The notes below the pieces were generated by a model. The model saw nothing but the letters and a program-made list of their open reading frames with translations. It had not been told where the DNA came from and ran no database searches. 64,000 nt of DNA from Limnohabitans sp. Its GTDB lineage: Bacteria > Pseudomonadota > Gammaproteobacteria > Burkholderiales > Burkholderiaceae_C. Below are positions 17,115 to 26,126 of the stretch, piece by piece (the stretch's first letter is position 1; every line of letters begins with the position of its first letter). Position numbers and translations under genes: made by a program. The stretch lies in the NCBI GenBank assembly GCA_030158125.1, contig JAOATL010000019.1:1-64000 (forward strand), written 5' to 3'.

Positions 17115-17921
17115 TTATTTTTTACAAAAAGCGATGAGGGCAGCCAAACTTTCTTCAGGTGCCTCCACCATCAATTGATGACCTGCCTTGACCAATGCCA
17201 CGCGACCATCGCGTGCCTGTTGTATCAAACTTTGTGCCGCTTTAGGGGGGGTCATTTGATCTTTGCTGCCAAGCAAAAACAGCGTGGCGCACAGTACTTT
17301 GGCCATGTCTGTTTCACCTTGATCGTATTGGTCGCAAGCCTTGAAGCCGATGTTGAAAACATTTTCATTTGGGTTACTGGCCAAGATGCGTCGCATGAGG
17401 GCTTTGCTGCCACCCAATAGCCAAGTGCCAGGGCCTAAGGCGCTGGGTGGTGGTGCCAAGGTGGAATGCGAAAACACATTCACCATGTCGATGGCTTTGC
17501 TCGGGTTGCTGATCGAATTTTCAAGCAGCGCTGGCGATACGCGCATGGGATAGGCGGTGCCCACCATGACCAACTGCGAAACACGTTCGGGATGTTCTGC
17601 CGCAGCATGCATGGCAATCAGAGATCCAAAACTGTGCCCTATCAAAATGGCTTTGTCGACACCTGCGGCATCCAGCAAGGCGATCACATTGCGTGCTGCT
17701 TCTTGGACAGATGCAGGCGCTTTGCCGCCACTTCGTCCGTGGCCTGGTAAATCAAGTGCCAACACGTTCCAACCGTGGTTGGCAAAGTAGCGCGTTTGCA
17801 AAATCCAAACACTGTGGTCGTTGAGAACACCGTGAATGAAGACGGCGGTGGGTTTGCTGACATCGACCGCTTTGCCCCCGGTGTACACATACAAAGGAGC
17901 ACCTTGCACCGTGTAAATCAT
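17115..17921 (-). CDS. Alpha/beta-hydrolase
   Basis: A 268-residue hydrolase. The HGVLNDHSVW oxyanion-hole segment lies near residues 30-39. The nucleophile elbow GHSFGS is near residue 95, an acid residue follows in the LGSKDQMTPP loop, and a histidine sits in KAGHQLMVEAPE, so the triad is complete. Substrate unknown. Its start overlaps the stop of metY as ATGA, implying coupled expression, but a role in methionine synthesis is not established. Confidence 0.87.
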   Translation of the reverse strand: MIYTVQGAPLYVYTGGKAVDVSKPTAVFIHGVLNDHSVWILQTRYFANHGWNVLALDLPGHGRSGGKAPASVQEAARNVIALLDAAGVDKAILIGHSFGSLIAMHAAAEHPERVSQLVMVGTAYPMRVSPALLENSISNPSKAIDMVNVFSHSTLAPPPSALGPGTWLLGGSKALMRRILASNPNENVFNIGFKACDQYDQGETDMAKVLCATLFLLGSKDQMTPPKAAQSLIQQARDGRVALVKAGHQLMVEAPEESLAALIAFCKK

Positions 17922-19246
17922 GCGGCACCTCCTGCGGCTGGGGCGGCTTTTTCGGCCGCCTTCAATGCGCGTTTTAAATCATCAATCAGATCGTCTGGAT
18001 CTTCCAAGCCAATTGACAAGCGCACGGTGCCAGGGCCTATGCCAGAAGCCTTCAAGGTTTCATCGTCTACTCTGAAGTGCGTGGTGCTGGCCGGGTGGAT
18101 CACCAGTGACCTGCAGTCGCCCACATTGGCCAAGTGGCTGAACACCTGCAGGGCCTCGATGAAAGCTCGCCCTTGTTGGCGTGTGCCGCGAATGTCAAAA
18201 CTGAAGACCGAGCCTGCGCCGCGGGGCAGCAGTTGCTTGGCCAATGCATGGCTGGGATGGCTCTCTAGCATGGGGTGACCGACTCGGCTTACCATGGCAT
18301 GGGCTGCAAGGTAACTGACCACTTTCTCGGTGTTGCTCACATGCCGTGCCATGCGCAGGGGCAGCGTTTCGATGCCTTGCAAAATGAGCCATGCTGTGTG
18401 GGGGCTCATGCAGGCGCCAAAGTCACGCAAACCCTCTCGTCGAGCGCGCAGTAAAAATGCACCAACGGTGCTCTCTTCGGTGAACACCATGTTGTGAAAA
18501 CCTGCGTAGGCTTGCGTGAGCTCTTCGAACTTGCCTTGTGTGTGGGGCCCCGACCAGTCGAAGCTACCGCCATCGACAACCAGACCGCCAATGACAGTGC
18601 CATGGCCAGACAAAAATTTGGTGGCGGAGTGAACCACCAAGTCGGCGCCATGCGCTAATGGTTTCATGAGCCAAGGCGAGGTGAGGGTGGCGTCCACCAA
18701 CAGGGGCACACCCGCTTGGTGGGCTATTTGGCTCACGGCCGCTAAGTCCAGCACATCCATGCCAGGATTGCCCACTGTTTCGCCAAAAAATAATTTGGTG
18801 TTGGGTTGAACGGCATCGCGCCATGCCTGCAAATCGCCTGGCTTGACGAAGGTGGTGTCAATGCCAAATCGGCGCAGTGTGTAGTGCAGCAAGTTGTGTG
18901 AACCACCGTACAGGGCCGATGAGGCCACAATGTGTGAGCCCGCGCCCATGAGGGTGGTGATGGCCAAATGCAATGCCGCTTGACCGCTGGCCGTGGCAAT
19001 GGCGCCAATACCGCCTTCTAACGCAGCAATTCTTTGCTCCAAAACAGCATTGGTGGGATTGCTGATCCGGCTGTACACATGGCCTGCACGCTCCAAATTG
19101 AACAGCGATGCGGCCTGATCGGTCGATTCAAATACAAACGAGGTGGTGAGGTGAATTGGCACCGCACGTGCGCCGGTGGCGGGGTCGGGCGCTGCACCTG
19201 CGTGCAAGGCCAAGGTGTCAAAACCGGGATCTGAGTAACCAGGCAT
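17918..19246 (-). CDS. metY: O-acetylhomoserine sulfhydrylase/aminocarboxypropyltransferase (PLP)
   Basis: A 442-residue Cys/Met-metabolism PLP enzyme that makes homocysteine from O-acetylhomoserine and sulfide. The Schiff-base lysine is K210 in HSATKFLSGHG. YSRISNPTN near 58-66 binds the cofactor phosphate. Length above 420 and the FDTLALHAG opening favour MetY over MetB/MetC. The ATG at 19246 is set by GGAGA six bases upstream; a longer in-frame start lacks this. It is followed with a 4-bp overlap by an alpha/beta-hydrolase gene. I saw no SAM riboswitch in the 112-bp upstream gap. Confidence 0.9.
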   Translation of the reverse strand: MPGYSDPGFDTLALHAGAAPDPATGARAVPIHLTTSFVFESTDQAASLFNLERAGHVYSRISNPTNAVLEQRIAALEGGIGAIATASGQAALHLAITTLMGAGSHIVASSALYGGSHNLLHYTLRRFGIDTTFVKPGDLQAWRDAVQPNTKLFFGETVGNPGMDVLDLAAVSQIAHQAGVPLLVDATLTSPWLMKPLAHGADLVVHSATKFLSGHGTVIGGLVVDGGSFDWSGPHTQGKFEELTQAYAGFHNMVFTEESTVGAFLLRARREGLRDFGACMSPHTAWLILQGIETLPLRMARHVSNTEKVVSYLAAHAMVSRVGHPMLESHPSHALAKQLLPRGAGSVFSFDIRGTRQQGRAFIEALQVFSHLANVGDCRSLVIHPASTTHFRVDDETLKASGIGPGTVRLSIGLEDPDDLIDDLKRALKAAEKAAPAAGGAA

Positions 19247-19358
19247 GGGTTGTCTCCAAAGAGAAGCTGAAAGGTTCAGGCAAGTGCCCAAGGGTAAGCT
19301 ATTGGTATTCTTAGTCAAGATTGTGGGCTATATTTGACGCTCACTAGGAGAACTCCCC

Positions 19359-19829
19359 ATGAAAGTCAGTGACATCCTTCGCGTCAAGGGGCATAGCCTG
19401 ATCACCGTCACGCCCGATGAAACTTTGGCCACGGCCATCGACATCATGTCTGAAAAAGACATTGGCTCTTTGGTGGTCATGGCGCATGGCGACTTGGTGG
19501 GCATGCTGACGTTTCGCGAAGTGATGCAAGCGCTGGCCAAAAACGGTGGGTCTCTTGGTAACGTCTCTGTGCGCAAAGCCATGGACGATGCGCCCATGAC
19601 CTGCACCAGCGAAACCGAGATGGACGAGGTGCGTCGCATGATGCTCAGCAACCACGCCCGATACATGCCTGTCATGGACAAACGCATGCTGATGGGGGTC
19701 ATTAGCTTCTACGACGTGGCCAAAGCCGTGGTTGACAGTCAGAATTTTGAAAACAAAATGCTGAAAGCCTACATTCGCGATTGGCCTGAACGAGATGAAA
19801 TGGATGGCCCAGAAGCGCCTTCCCTCTGA
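19359..19829 (+). CDS. Two-CBS-domain protein
   Basis: A 156-residue protein consisting of a tandem pair of CBS domains (about residues 8-65 and 74-130; motifs IMSEKDIGSLVVM and MLSNHARYMPVMD). Such stand-alone Bateman modules bind adenine nucleotides and act as energy-state sensors. There is no catalytic domain. AGGAGA lies just upstream of the ATG. It is 14 bp ahead of aroC and may share its transcript. Confidence 0.88.
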   Translation: MKVSDILRVKGHSLITVTPDETLATAIDIMSEKDIGSLVVMAHGDLVGMLTFREVMQALAKNGGSLGNVSVRKAMDDAPMTCTSETEMDEVRRMMLSNHARYMPVMDKRMLMGVISFYDVAKAVVDSQNFENKMLKAYIRDWPERDEMDGPEAPSL

Positions 19830-19843
19830 GATAATGGCTGCCT

Positions 19844-20923
19844 ATGAGCGGCAATACCTTCGGCACCCTTTTTTCGGTCACCAATTTTGGTGAATCTCAC
19901 GGCCCTGCCATCGGCTGCGTCATTGACGGATGCCCCCCCGGCATGCCGCTGTCTGAATCAGACATTCAGCCCGACCTTGATCGCAGGCGGCCGGGCACTT
20001 CCAAATTCGTTACGCAACGCAATGAACCCGACACCGTGCAAATTCTGTCGGGGGTGTATCAGGGCCTCACCACAGGCACGCCCATTGCCTTGCTGATTCA
20101 AAATACAGACCAGCGCAGCAAAGACTACGGCGACATTGTGCAAACCTTTCGCCCAGGTCACGCCGACTTTACCTACTGGCGCAAATACGGCCTGCGCGAT
20201 CCGCGCGGTGGTGGTCGTTCGTCGGCCCGTCTCACTGCGCCCATGGTGGCTGCTGGCGCAGTGGCCAAAAAATGGTTGGCGGCGCAATATGGCACCACTT
20301 TCAAGGGCTGCATGACCCAAATTGGCGAAGTGCCCATTGGTTTTGAGAGCTGGGACCATGTCCACAACAACCCCTTTTTCGCCCCAGTCGCCGATGTTTC
20401 GGCGCTCGAAGACTACATGAACGCTTTGCGCAAGTCAGGCGATTCCTGTGGTGCACGCTTGCGCGTGGTGGCCCAGGGCATGCCTGTGGGTTTGGGTCAG
20501 CCGTTGTTTGACAAACTCGATGCCGACATTGCATACGCCATGATGGGCATCAATGCCGTCAAGGGTGTCGAAATAGGCGCTGGCTTTGCAGCGGTCACGC
20601 AAAAGGGCAGTACGCATGGCGACCCCATCACGCGCGATGGTTTTGTGGGCAACAACTCGGGTGGCGTGTTGGGCGGTATCAGCACGGGTCAAGATCTGGA
20701 AGTCTCGATTGCGGTCAAACCCACCAGCTCTATTTTGATTCCGCGTCCCTCTATAGACACGCAAGGCCAAGCAGTCGAGGTCCTCACCAAAGGGCGCCAC
20801 GACCCTTGTGTGGGCATTCGTGCCACACCCATTGCCGAGGCCATGTTGGCCTTGGTCGTGATTGAGCATGCCCTGCAACACCGCGCGCAATGCGGTGATG
20901 TGGTGCCACCTGCGCATCTGTAA
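19844..20923 (+). CDS. aroC: Chorismate synthase
   Basis: A 359-residue FMN-dependent lyase converting EPSP to chorismate, the last shikimate-pathway step. [15 protein letters not shown] near residues 12-26, the [14 protein letters not shown] segment and the [14 protein letters not shown] segment are all intact and diagnostic. Length is normal. The start lacks a clear Shine-Dalgarno sequence but [20 protein letters not shown] is the usual N-terminus. aroQ, another shikimate gene, lies 2 kb away on the other strand. Confidence 0.96.
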   Translation: MSGNTFGTLFSVTNFGESHGPAIGCVIDGCPPGMPLSESDIQPDLDRRRPGTSKFVTQRNEPDTVQILSGVYQGLTTGTPIALLIQNTDQRSKDYGDIVQTFRPGHADFTYWRKYGLRDPRGGGRSSARLTAPMVAAGAVAKKWLAAQYGTTFKGCMTQIGEVPIGFESWDHVHNNPFFAPVADVSALEDYMNALRKSGDSCGARLRVVAQGMPVGLGQPLFDKLDADIAYAMMGINAVKGVEIGAGFAAVTQKGSTHGDPITRDGFVGNNSGGVLGGISTGQDLEVSIAVKPTSSILIPRPSIDTQGQAVEVLTKGRHDPCVGIRATPIAEAMLALVVIEHALQHRAQCGDVVPPAHL

Positions 20924-20932
20924 GGGGCCGCC

Positions 20933-22135
20933 ATGCCCAACGCTTCTGCTGCCAGTCGCCGGCAATTGATGCCATTTGCCGCGGTATCGGCCAGTTACTT
21001 TGCGCACATTGGTTTTTTCAATCCCTATCTGCCGCTGTGGTTGAAAGAGTTGGGCTTTGGCTTGTTGGCCATTAGCATTTTGACCTCTGTTCAAGCTGCA
21101 ACGCGATTGTTCGCACCCTACGGTTGGGGCTGGCTCAGTGACCACACCGGCGAGCGTGTGAAGTTGTTGCGCTACGGCGCCACCATGGCTTTAATTTGTG
21201 CGTGTGTTTTATTCTTTGAGCTTGGGCCCATTGGTTTGGGCCTGGTGTTGTTGGTGATGTTCACGCATACCAGCTCGATGATGCCCATGAGCGAGGCCGC
21301 CATGGCGCATTTGGTCAGTCAAGGCGGTGCGTTTGATGCCAGACGGTATGGCCGGGTGAGGTTGTTTGGCTCACTTGGTTTTTTGGTCACAGTATTTTTG
21401 GCAGGGGCCTGGTTTGAACAATTCGGCATGAAGCATTTCCCAGGCTGGACCGTGCTCAGCTTGGCCGCCGTCACAGCCAGTGTGTGGTGGTTGCCGGATG
21501 TCAAAGAGGCGATGCCAGCACAGGACACCAAAGTGAGTGTGTGGCCTGTCTTGACGCAAATGCCGGTCATGTGGTTTTTTATCACCGCCTTTTTTCATGT
21601 GCTCTCGCACATCGGCGTGTATGTATTTTTCTCTTTGTACCTCGACTCGTTGGGTTACAACAAAGTATGGATTGGCATGCTGTGGGCAGTGTCGGTCATT
21701 GTTGAAATTGTTTGGTTTTTCACGCAGGCCAAATGGATGCCCAAACTGCCGCTCACGGGCTGGTTGGTGGTGTGTTCGGGGGCCATGACCTTGCGCATGG
21801 GCCTGACGGCGCAGTGGGCCGATGTGCTGTGGGTCTTGTTGTTGGCGCAAGCACTTCATGCTTTGACATTTGCAGCCAATCACACGGTCTGCATTGCCTT
21901 GCTTTCGCATCATTTTCCAGGTCGTCTGCGCGGTCGTGGCCAGGCTTTGTACACCGTCATCGCCTATGGCTTTCCAGGGGTGTTGGGGGGCTTGGTGGGC
22001 GGCTTGATGAGCGACCGTTTGGGCTTGCAAAGTGTTTACTGGGTGTCTACATTGACTGCGGGCATGGCGACAGTGGCGGCCTACAAAGTATGGCGACTCC
22101 AGCATCCCGCCAAAGCGTTCACGCCATTGCCATGA
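20933..22135 (+). CDS. MFS transporter (HcaT/3-phenylpropionate-permease-like)
   Basis: A 400-residue major-facilitator protein with about twelve hydrophobic segments. The YFAHIGFFNPYLPLWLKELG opening and the RRYGRVRLFGSLGFL loop are characteristic of the MFS_1-like/HcaT branch, which includes aromatic-acid and nucleoside/sugar permeases. Substrate unknown. AAGGGG precedes the ATG. It follows aroC by 9 bp, and its stop overlaps the next gene as ATGA, so transporter and hydrolase are probably used together. Confidence 0.87.
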   Translation: MPNASAASRRQLMPFAAVSASYFAHIGFFNPYLPLWLKELGFGLLAISILTSVQAATRLFAPYGWGWLSDHTGERVKLLRYGATMALICACVLFFELGPIGLGLVLLVMFTHTSSMMPMSEAAMAHLVSQGGAFDARRYGRVRLFGSLGFLVTVFLAGAWFEQFGMKHFPGWTVLSLAAVTASVWWLPDVKEAMPAQDTKVSVWPVLTQMPVMWFFITAFFHVLSHIGVYVFFSLYLDSLGYNKVWIGMLWAVSVIVEIVWFFTQAKWMPKLPLTGWLVVCSGAMTLRMGLTAQWADVLWVLLLAQALHALTFAANHTVCIALLSHHFPGRLRGRGQALYTVIAYGFPGVLGGLVGGLMSDRLGLQSVYWVSTLTAGMATVAAYKVWRLQHPAKAFTPLP

Positions 22136-23037
22136 CCTACAGCGCCGAGCCCATTGCCATCGATGCGGATGTGCTGGCGCACTTGACGATGGAGGTGGCA
22201 TCGGTGTTGCAGGCTGGTCAAAGATTGACCTTGCCCGGCCCCATGGTGTGGCATGCCTGGGGCCCTTTGGATGGCCCTGTGGTGGTTTTGTTGCATGGTG
22301 GCAGTGGCAGTTGGATGCACTGGATACGCAACATTGCACCTTTGGTTTCTGCTGGACGACGTGTGTTGGCTGTTGATTTACCTGGTTTTGGTGACTCGGC
22401 AGCGCCGGTGCAAGGCGGTGATGTGGATGCTTTGATTGAGCCGCTGCACGCGGCTTGGCAGTTGCTCAAAAGCGCCGCGGTTCCAAGCACCTTCGTGGGT
22501 TTTTCTTTTGGTGGCATGACCGCTGCGCTGTGGTTGGCGGCCCATCCTGAAGATGCCGAGCAATTGGTGATGGTGGGCTCGCCTGGTTTGGGCCTCACGG
22601 TGCCTGATCGAATTCCTTTGAAAGGCTGGCGTCACTTGCCCACCCAGGCCATGCAGGCCGAAGCCCATCGTCACAACTTGATGGCTTTGATGCTGCGGCA
22701 TGAAGACAGCTTGGATGCCTTGGCCATGAGCGTGCATGCTGCCAATGTGAAGCGCGACCGCATGCCACGTCGCCGCCTGTCGTCAACACCCATTGTGGTG
22801 GCGGCATTGCAGCGCATCCAGTGTCCTTTGCATGTGCTGTTTGGAGAATGGGATGCGCTGTACCAAAGTCGTTGGTCTGAGGTGCAGGCCCTCTTCAAAG
22901 CCAGCTCGCCACATTTGGCGTCTTGGCAATTGGTGCAGGACGCAGGGCACTGGGTGCAGTACGAACGTGCTGATGCGTTTCAGCTGGCCTTGCTGGCATG
23001 TATGGCCGATACGGCAGCTCTTAAACCTAGCAAATAA
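22132..23037 (+). CDS. Alpha/beta-hydrolase
   Basis: A 301-residue hydrolase. LLHGGSGSWMHW near residues 51-62 is the oxyanion-hole segment. The nucleophile elbow is GFSFGGM, the acid lies in the FGEWDALY loop, and the histidine in DAGHWVQYE. The chosen ATG at 22132 overlaps the MFS stop codon; in-frame extension upstream would lie inside the transporter gene. The 3' end overlaps aroQ by 58 bp on the opposite strand. Substrate unknown. Confidence 0.86.
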   Translation: MTYSAEPIAIDADVLAHLTMEVASVLQAGQRLTLPGPMVWHAWGPLDGPVVVLLHGGSGSWMHWIRNIAPLVSAGRRVLAVDLPGFGDSAAPVQGGDVDALIEPLHAAWQLLKSAAVPSTFVGFSFGGMTAALWLAAHPEDAEQLVMVGSPGLGLTVPDRIPLKGWRHLPTQAMQAEAHRHNLMALMLRHEDSLDALAMSVHAANVKRDRMPRRRLSSTPIVVAALQRIQCPLHVLFGEWDALYQSRWSEVQALFKASSPHLASWQLVQDAGHWVQYERADAFQLALLACMADTAALKPSK

Positions 23038-23429
23038 CTGTCGACACCAAAGCCCGCAATTTGGCCTTTGGCAATTTCGCCAATCACAGAGTGATGGCGG
23101 AAGGCCTCACGTGCATGAATGTTGGACATGTGCACTTCAATGATGGGGCATTTCAAAATGGCCAGGGCATCGCGAATGCCGTAACTGTAGTGGGTCCAAG
23201 CGCCGGCATTGATCAAGACCGCGTCCACTTGGTCAGTGTGGGCTTGGTGAATTTTTTCAGCCATGGCGCCTTCAAAGTTGGTTTGAAAGCATTCCACTTG
23301 GGCCCCCAATTCTTGGCCAAGCTGGGTTACTTGCGCATCAATTTCTGCCAAGGTGGTGGTGCCGTATTGGGCAGGGTCACGCTTGCCAAACATGTTCAGG
23401 TTGATGCCGTTCAAACACAAAATTTTCAT
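22980..23429 (-). CDS. aroQ: 3-dehydroquinate dehydratase, type II
   Basis: A 149-residue small type II dehydroquinase of the shikimate pathway. LNGINLNMFGKRDP at the start, catalytic Tyr in the QYG lid (Y22), the NAGAWTHYSYGIRDAL segment and the EVHMSNIHAREAFRHHS segment are all present. GAGGAAAATC immediately before the ATG at 23429 sets the start. Its last 58 bp overlap the 3' end of the convergent hydrolase gene. Confidence 0.95.
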   Translation of the reverse strand: MKILCLNGINLNMFGKRDPAQYGTTTLAEIDAQVTQLGQELGAQVECFQTNFEGAMAEKIHQAHTDQVDAVLINAGAWTHYSYGIRDALAILKCPIIEVHMSNIHAREAFRHHSVIGEIAKGQIAGFGVDSYLLGLRAAVSAIHASKAS

Positions 23430-23548
23430 GATTTTCCTCTGAGATGAGGCCTTCAAAGATCCCTAGTGAAATCATGGAATCTGGGCGCAATGTTTCGATT
23501 TTCCAATATTTGAGGCAATATCGCGCTTTTATCCCAAAACTTTTTGCC

Positions 23549-24208
23549 ATGGCCGCTACTTTGAAAATTGATTTTGTCTCTGACATTGCCTGTCCCTGGT
23601 GTGCGGTGGGCTTGGGCGCACTGGAGCAAGCGCTGGGACAGCTAGAGGGTCAGGTGACGGCCAATCTGCATTTTCAACCGTTTGAATTAAATCCCAACAT
23701 GGGGCCAGGCGGGCAAGATTTAAGTGAACACTTGACTCAGAAGTATGGTTCAAGCCCCGAACAACAAGCCCAAATTCGCGCCAACATTACCGCGCGGGGA
23801 GAAGAAGTCGGGTTCAAGTTCAACCCAGGTGGTCGAGGTCGTGTTTACAACACCTTCAATGCGCACCGCTTGTTGCATTGGGCGGGTGTCAAGGGGCCCG
23901 CGGGCAGTCAGCACGCGTTGAAACGTGCATTGCTTGAAGCCTATCAGGGACGCGCCGAGGTGGTGGAGTTGGATGCGGTGTTGTTGGCCACAGTGGCTTC
24001 AGTGGGCTTAGATGTCAATGAGGCACAAAGCATCTTGGCCTCAGACACCTATGCACAAGAAGTTCGAGAGACCGAACAGTTTTACCAACAAGCAGGCATT
24101 CACTCGGTGCCAGCGGTGATCATCAATGACAAGCACCTGATTTCGGGTGGGCAGCCTGCCGCTGTGTTTGAGCAAGCACTTCGAAGAATTGCGGCCGGTG
24201 AAGTTTGA
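23549..24208 (+). CDS. DsbA-family (FrnE-like) thiol oxidoreductase
   Basis: A 219-residue DsbA/2-hydroxychromene-isomerase-fold protein. The active-site CPWC (C15, C18) follows DFVSDIA, and the cis-proline loop is SVPAVIIND near residue 184. There is no signal peptide, so it acts in the cytoplasm, as described for FrnE-like proteins in redox stress. The ATG at 23549 is taken because the thioredoxin strand follows directly. It leads a short string with DUF393, SDR, Cys-rich and phosphatase genes. Confidence 0.87.
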   Translation: MAATLKIDFVSDIACPWCAVGLGALEQALGQLEGQVTANLHFQPFELNPNMGPGGQDLSEHLTQKYGSSPEQQAQIRANITARGEEVGFKFNPGGRGRVYNTFNAHRLLHWAGVKGPAGSQHALKRALLEAYQGRAEVVELDAVLLATVASVGLDVNEAQSILASDTYAQEVRETEQFYQQAGIHSVPAVIINDKHLISGGQPAAVFEQALRRIAAGEV

Positions 24209-24211
24209 CGC

Positions 24212-24601
24212 ATGACGCCCCTGACCGTTTACTACGATGGCAGTTGCCCTCTGTGCAGGCGTGAAATTGCGTTTTACAAAAGCAACCCCGATGCAGCGCA
24301 TTTGGTGTGGCATGACGTCAGTGTGAATTTTCAAGCCAATGACGATGCAAGTTTGGGCGATGGCCTCAGTTGCCAGCGTGCCATGTCTTACTTTCACGTA
24401 CGTGATGCACAAGGGCAATTGTTTGAAGGCGGTTCGGCCTTTGCACGTCTTTGGTTAGAGTTGCGAGGCTGGCGAATGGCTGGGCGTGTGTTTTCAGTGC
24501 GTCCTTTCAGTTGGGCCATCAACGTCGGCTACAAAATGTTTTTACCCATTCGACCCACCGTGCAAAAGTACTTGCTCAAATGGGATGCAAGACATTCATG
24601 A
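24212..24601 (+). CDS. DCC-family (DUF393) thiol-disulfide oxidoreductase-like protein
   Basis: A 129-residue protein of the DUF393/DCC family. The YYDGSCPLCRREI motif near residues 7-19 (C12, C15) is the namesake DxxCxxC signature. The GGSAFARLWLEL segment is also typical. A redox role is inferred from the fold only. It starts 3 bp after the FrnE-like gene, and its stop overlaps the next ATG, so all three are likely one transcript. Confidence 0.87.
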   Translation: MTPLTVYYDGSCPLCRREIAFYKSNPDAAHLVWHDVSVNFQANDDASLGDGLSCQRAMSYFHVRDAQGQLFEGGSAFARLWLELRGWRMAGRVFSVRPFSWAINVGYKMFLPIRPTVQKYLLKWDARHS

Positions 24602-25302
24602 GTGCATATCAAGCTTTGGTCTTGGGCGCCACTGGGGCAATCGGCAATGCTTTTTTAAAGCATTTTCAAAATGATGCTGAGTGTGTGTTGGCATTGGGAT
24701 TGTCGCGTCAGGGTGATGTGCGCTTTGAGTTGGAGGATGAAAGTAGCATGGCGCAATGCGCGGCTTTGTTGCGCAATCCATTGGGGCCCTATGGCGCATG
24801 TGAGTTCAAATACATCATTGATGCGACGGGTGCTTTAACCCTTGACGGTCAAGGTCCCGAAAAGCGTTTGCAAGCTTTGAACTCAAAACAGCTGCTGCGG
24901 CAGTTGACGGTGAATGCGGTTGGCCCAGCCTTGCTCATTAAACATTTTTTGCCCTTGCTCTTAACGCAAGAGGCTGCGTGCTATGCCACCTTGTCTGCGC
25001 GCGTTGGCAGCATCGAAGACAACCACAAAGGCGGTTGGTACGGTTACCGCGCAGCCAAAGCGGCCAGAAATATGCTGCTTCAAACGGCCGCCATCGAAGC
25101 AGCTCGGCAAAGGCCGATGGCTGTGTTTGCGGCTTTGCAGCCCGGCACAGTTCAGTCAAATTTGTCTGCTCAGTTTGTGGCCGCTCAAGATGCAATCACA
25201 CCCCAAGCTTCCGTGGCGCAGTTGATGCACGTGTTGGCGCAATTGAGGCCAACGGGTCGTGCGCAATTTGTGGATTACGCAGGTCACGCAATTCCATGGT
25301 GA
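24598..25302 (+). CDS. Short-chain dehydrogenase/reductase (C-factor/CsgA-like)
   Basis: A 234-residue SDR. GATGAIGNAF near residue 10 is the cofactor motif, IDATG replaces the usual NNAG, and SARVGSIEDN plus YGYRAAKAARNML hold the Ser and Tyr-Lys of the catalytic site. The layout resembles the C-factor-type SDRs often found next to photolyase genes in Proteobacteria. It starts by ATGA overlap with the DUF393 gene. Substrate unknown. Confidence 0.8.
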   Translation: MSAYQALVLGATGAIGNAFLKHFQNDAECVLALGLSRQGDVRFELEDESSMAQCAALLRNPLGPYGACEFKYIIDATGALTLDGQGPEKRLQALNSKQLLRQLTVNAVGPALLIKHFLPLLLTQEAACYATLSARVGSIEDNHKGGWYGYRAAKAARNMLLQTAAIEAARQRPMAVFAALQPGTVQSNLSAQFVAAQDAITPQASVAQLMHVLAQLRPTGRAQFVDYAGHAIPW

Positions 25303-25329
25303 GGTCCAATTGGTTCAAAGGAGACGTCA

Positions 25330-25509
25330 ATGAATGAAGACCCAAGATGTTGCGGCACCGGAACCTGCATCATTGATCCGTCGGGCAAATGCTGGTGCGG
25401 TCAAGAATGGGATGGTGAAAAGATGGCCATGCCCAAGTTAGAGCTTGCTAGCGATGTTGCGGATGAAGCGCAGCTTTCGCATGCCAAAGATGGCACGGTG
25501 TCAGAATGA
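25330..25509 (+). CDS. Small Cys-rich conserved-looking protein, 59 residues
   Basis: A 59-codon gene with a strong Shine-Dalgarno (AAAGGAGA, spacing about 6). Its stop overlaps the next gene's ATG (ATGA). The first 23 residues hold five cysteines (C7, C8, C13, C21, C23) in a pattern ending CWCGQEWDGEKM that looks like a small metal- or thiol-site. The remainder is acidic and probably flexible. It has no signal peptide. I do not know its function. Placement between SDR and phosphatase genes, with tight spacing, argues that it is real. Confidence 0.75.
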   Translation: MNEDPRCCGTGTCIIDPSGKCWCGQEWDGEKMAMPKLELASDVADEAQLSHAKDGTVSE

Positions 25510-26090
25510 AATCAACTTTTCTGTGCTTGCTGCTTAAGCTGCTGTGTAGCAGTTTTCTTGGCATAGGTTGGCACCATGCCAATGCCAGCGAATTGGCTAA
25601 TTTGCTCAAACAACCAGACCACGTCTTGCTGATGCGCCATGCGCTGGCGCCCGGTGTAGGCGATCCTGCAGGTTACAAGCTACAAGATTGCAAGACGCAG
25701 CGCAACTTAGATGCCAAAGGTCGCGAGCAAGCGCAACGCACAGGCCAATGGTTGAGGGCACAAGGTGTGAAAGAAAGTTTGGTTTTCAGCAGCGCCTGGT
25801 GCCGATGCACAGAGACTGCAGAAAAATTAGGTTTTGCTTCCCCCGTTCTTGAGTCTTCTCTCAATTCTTTCTTCGATGACATGCGGCAGGGACCTCAAAG
25901 CAATGCGAGCTTGCAAGCATTCATCGCTGGCCAACTTAAATCCAAAGGCCGTAAGGCTTTGATTTTGGTAACACACCACGTCAACATTGCAGAATTTATG
26001 GGTGAGAACGTGGGGTCAGGCGACATGGTGTTGGCCAAAGTCAGTCCGCAAGGCAAAATTCTGTCGTTCAAAATTTATACAAGCCCCTAG
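25506..26090 (+). CDS. Secreted histidine phosphatase (phosphoglycerate-mutase-like)
   Basis: A 194-residue protein with a Sec signal peptide (hydrophobic stretch LCLLLKLLCSSFLGIG, likely cut after ANA near residue 27). A histidine-phosphatase domain follows: LLMRHA near residues 41-46 is the RHG-type catalytic motif with phospho-accepting H45, and the second histidine lies in LVTHHVN. It should act in the periplasm on an unknown phosphomonoester. Its start overlaps the stop of the 59-residue gene. It is convergent with the CRY-DASH gene. Confidence 0.85.
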   Translation: MKSTFLCLLLKLLCSSFLGIGWHHANASELANLLKQPDHVLLMRHALAPGVGDPAGYKLQDCKTQRNLDAKGREQAQRTGQWLRAQGVKESLVFSSAWCRCTETAEKLGFASPVLESSLNSFFDDMRQGPQSNASLQAFIAGQLKSKGRKALILVTHHVNIAEFMGENVGSGDMVLAKVSPQGKILSFKIYTSP

Positions 26091-26126
26091 GCTGCCATGC
26101 CAGTGCAGATGCGCTGAACAACGCCC

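Noticed and set aside
21371..22339. 322-codon - strand open frame opposite the MFS carrier and hydrolase
   Set aside because: Low-complexity His/Gln/Arg-rich translation, antisense to two real genes.
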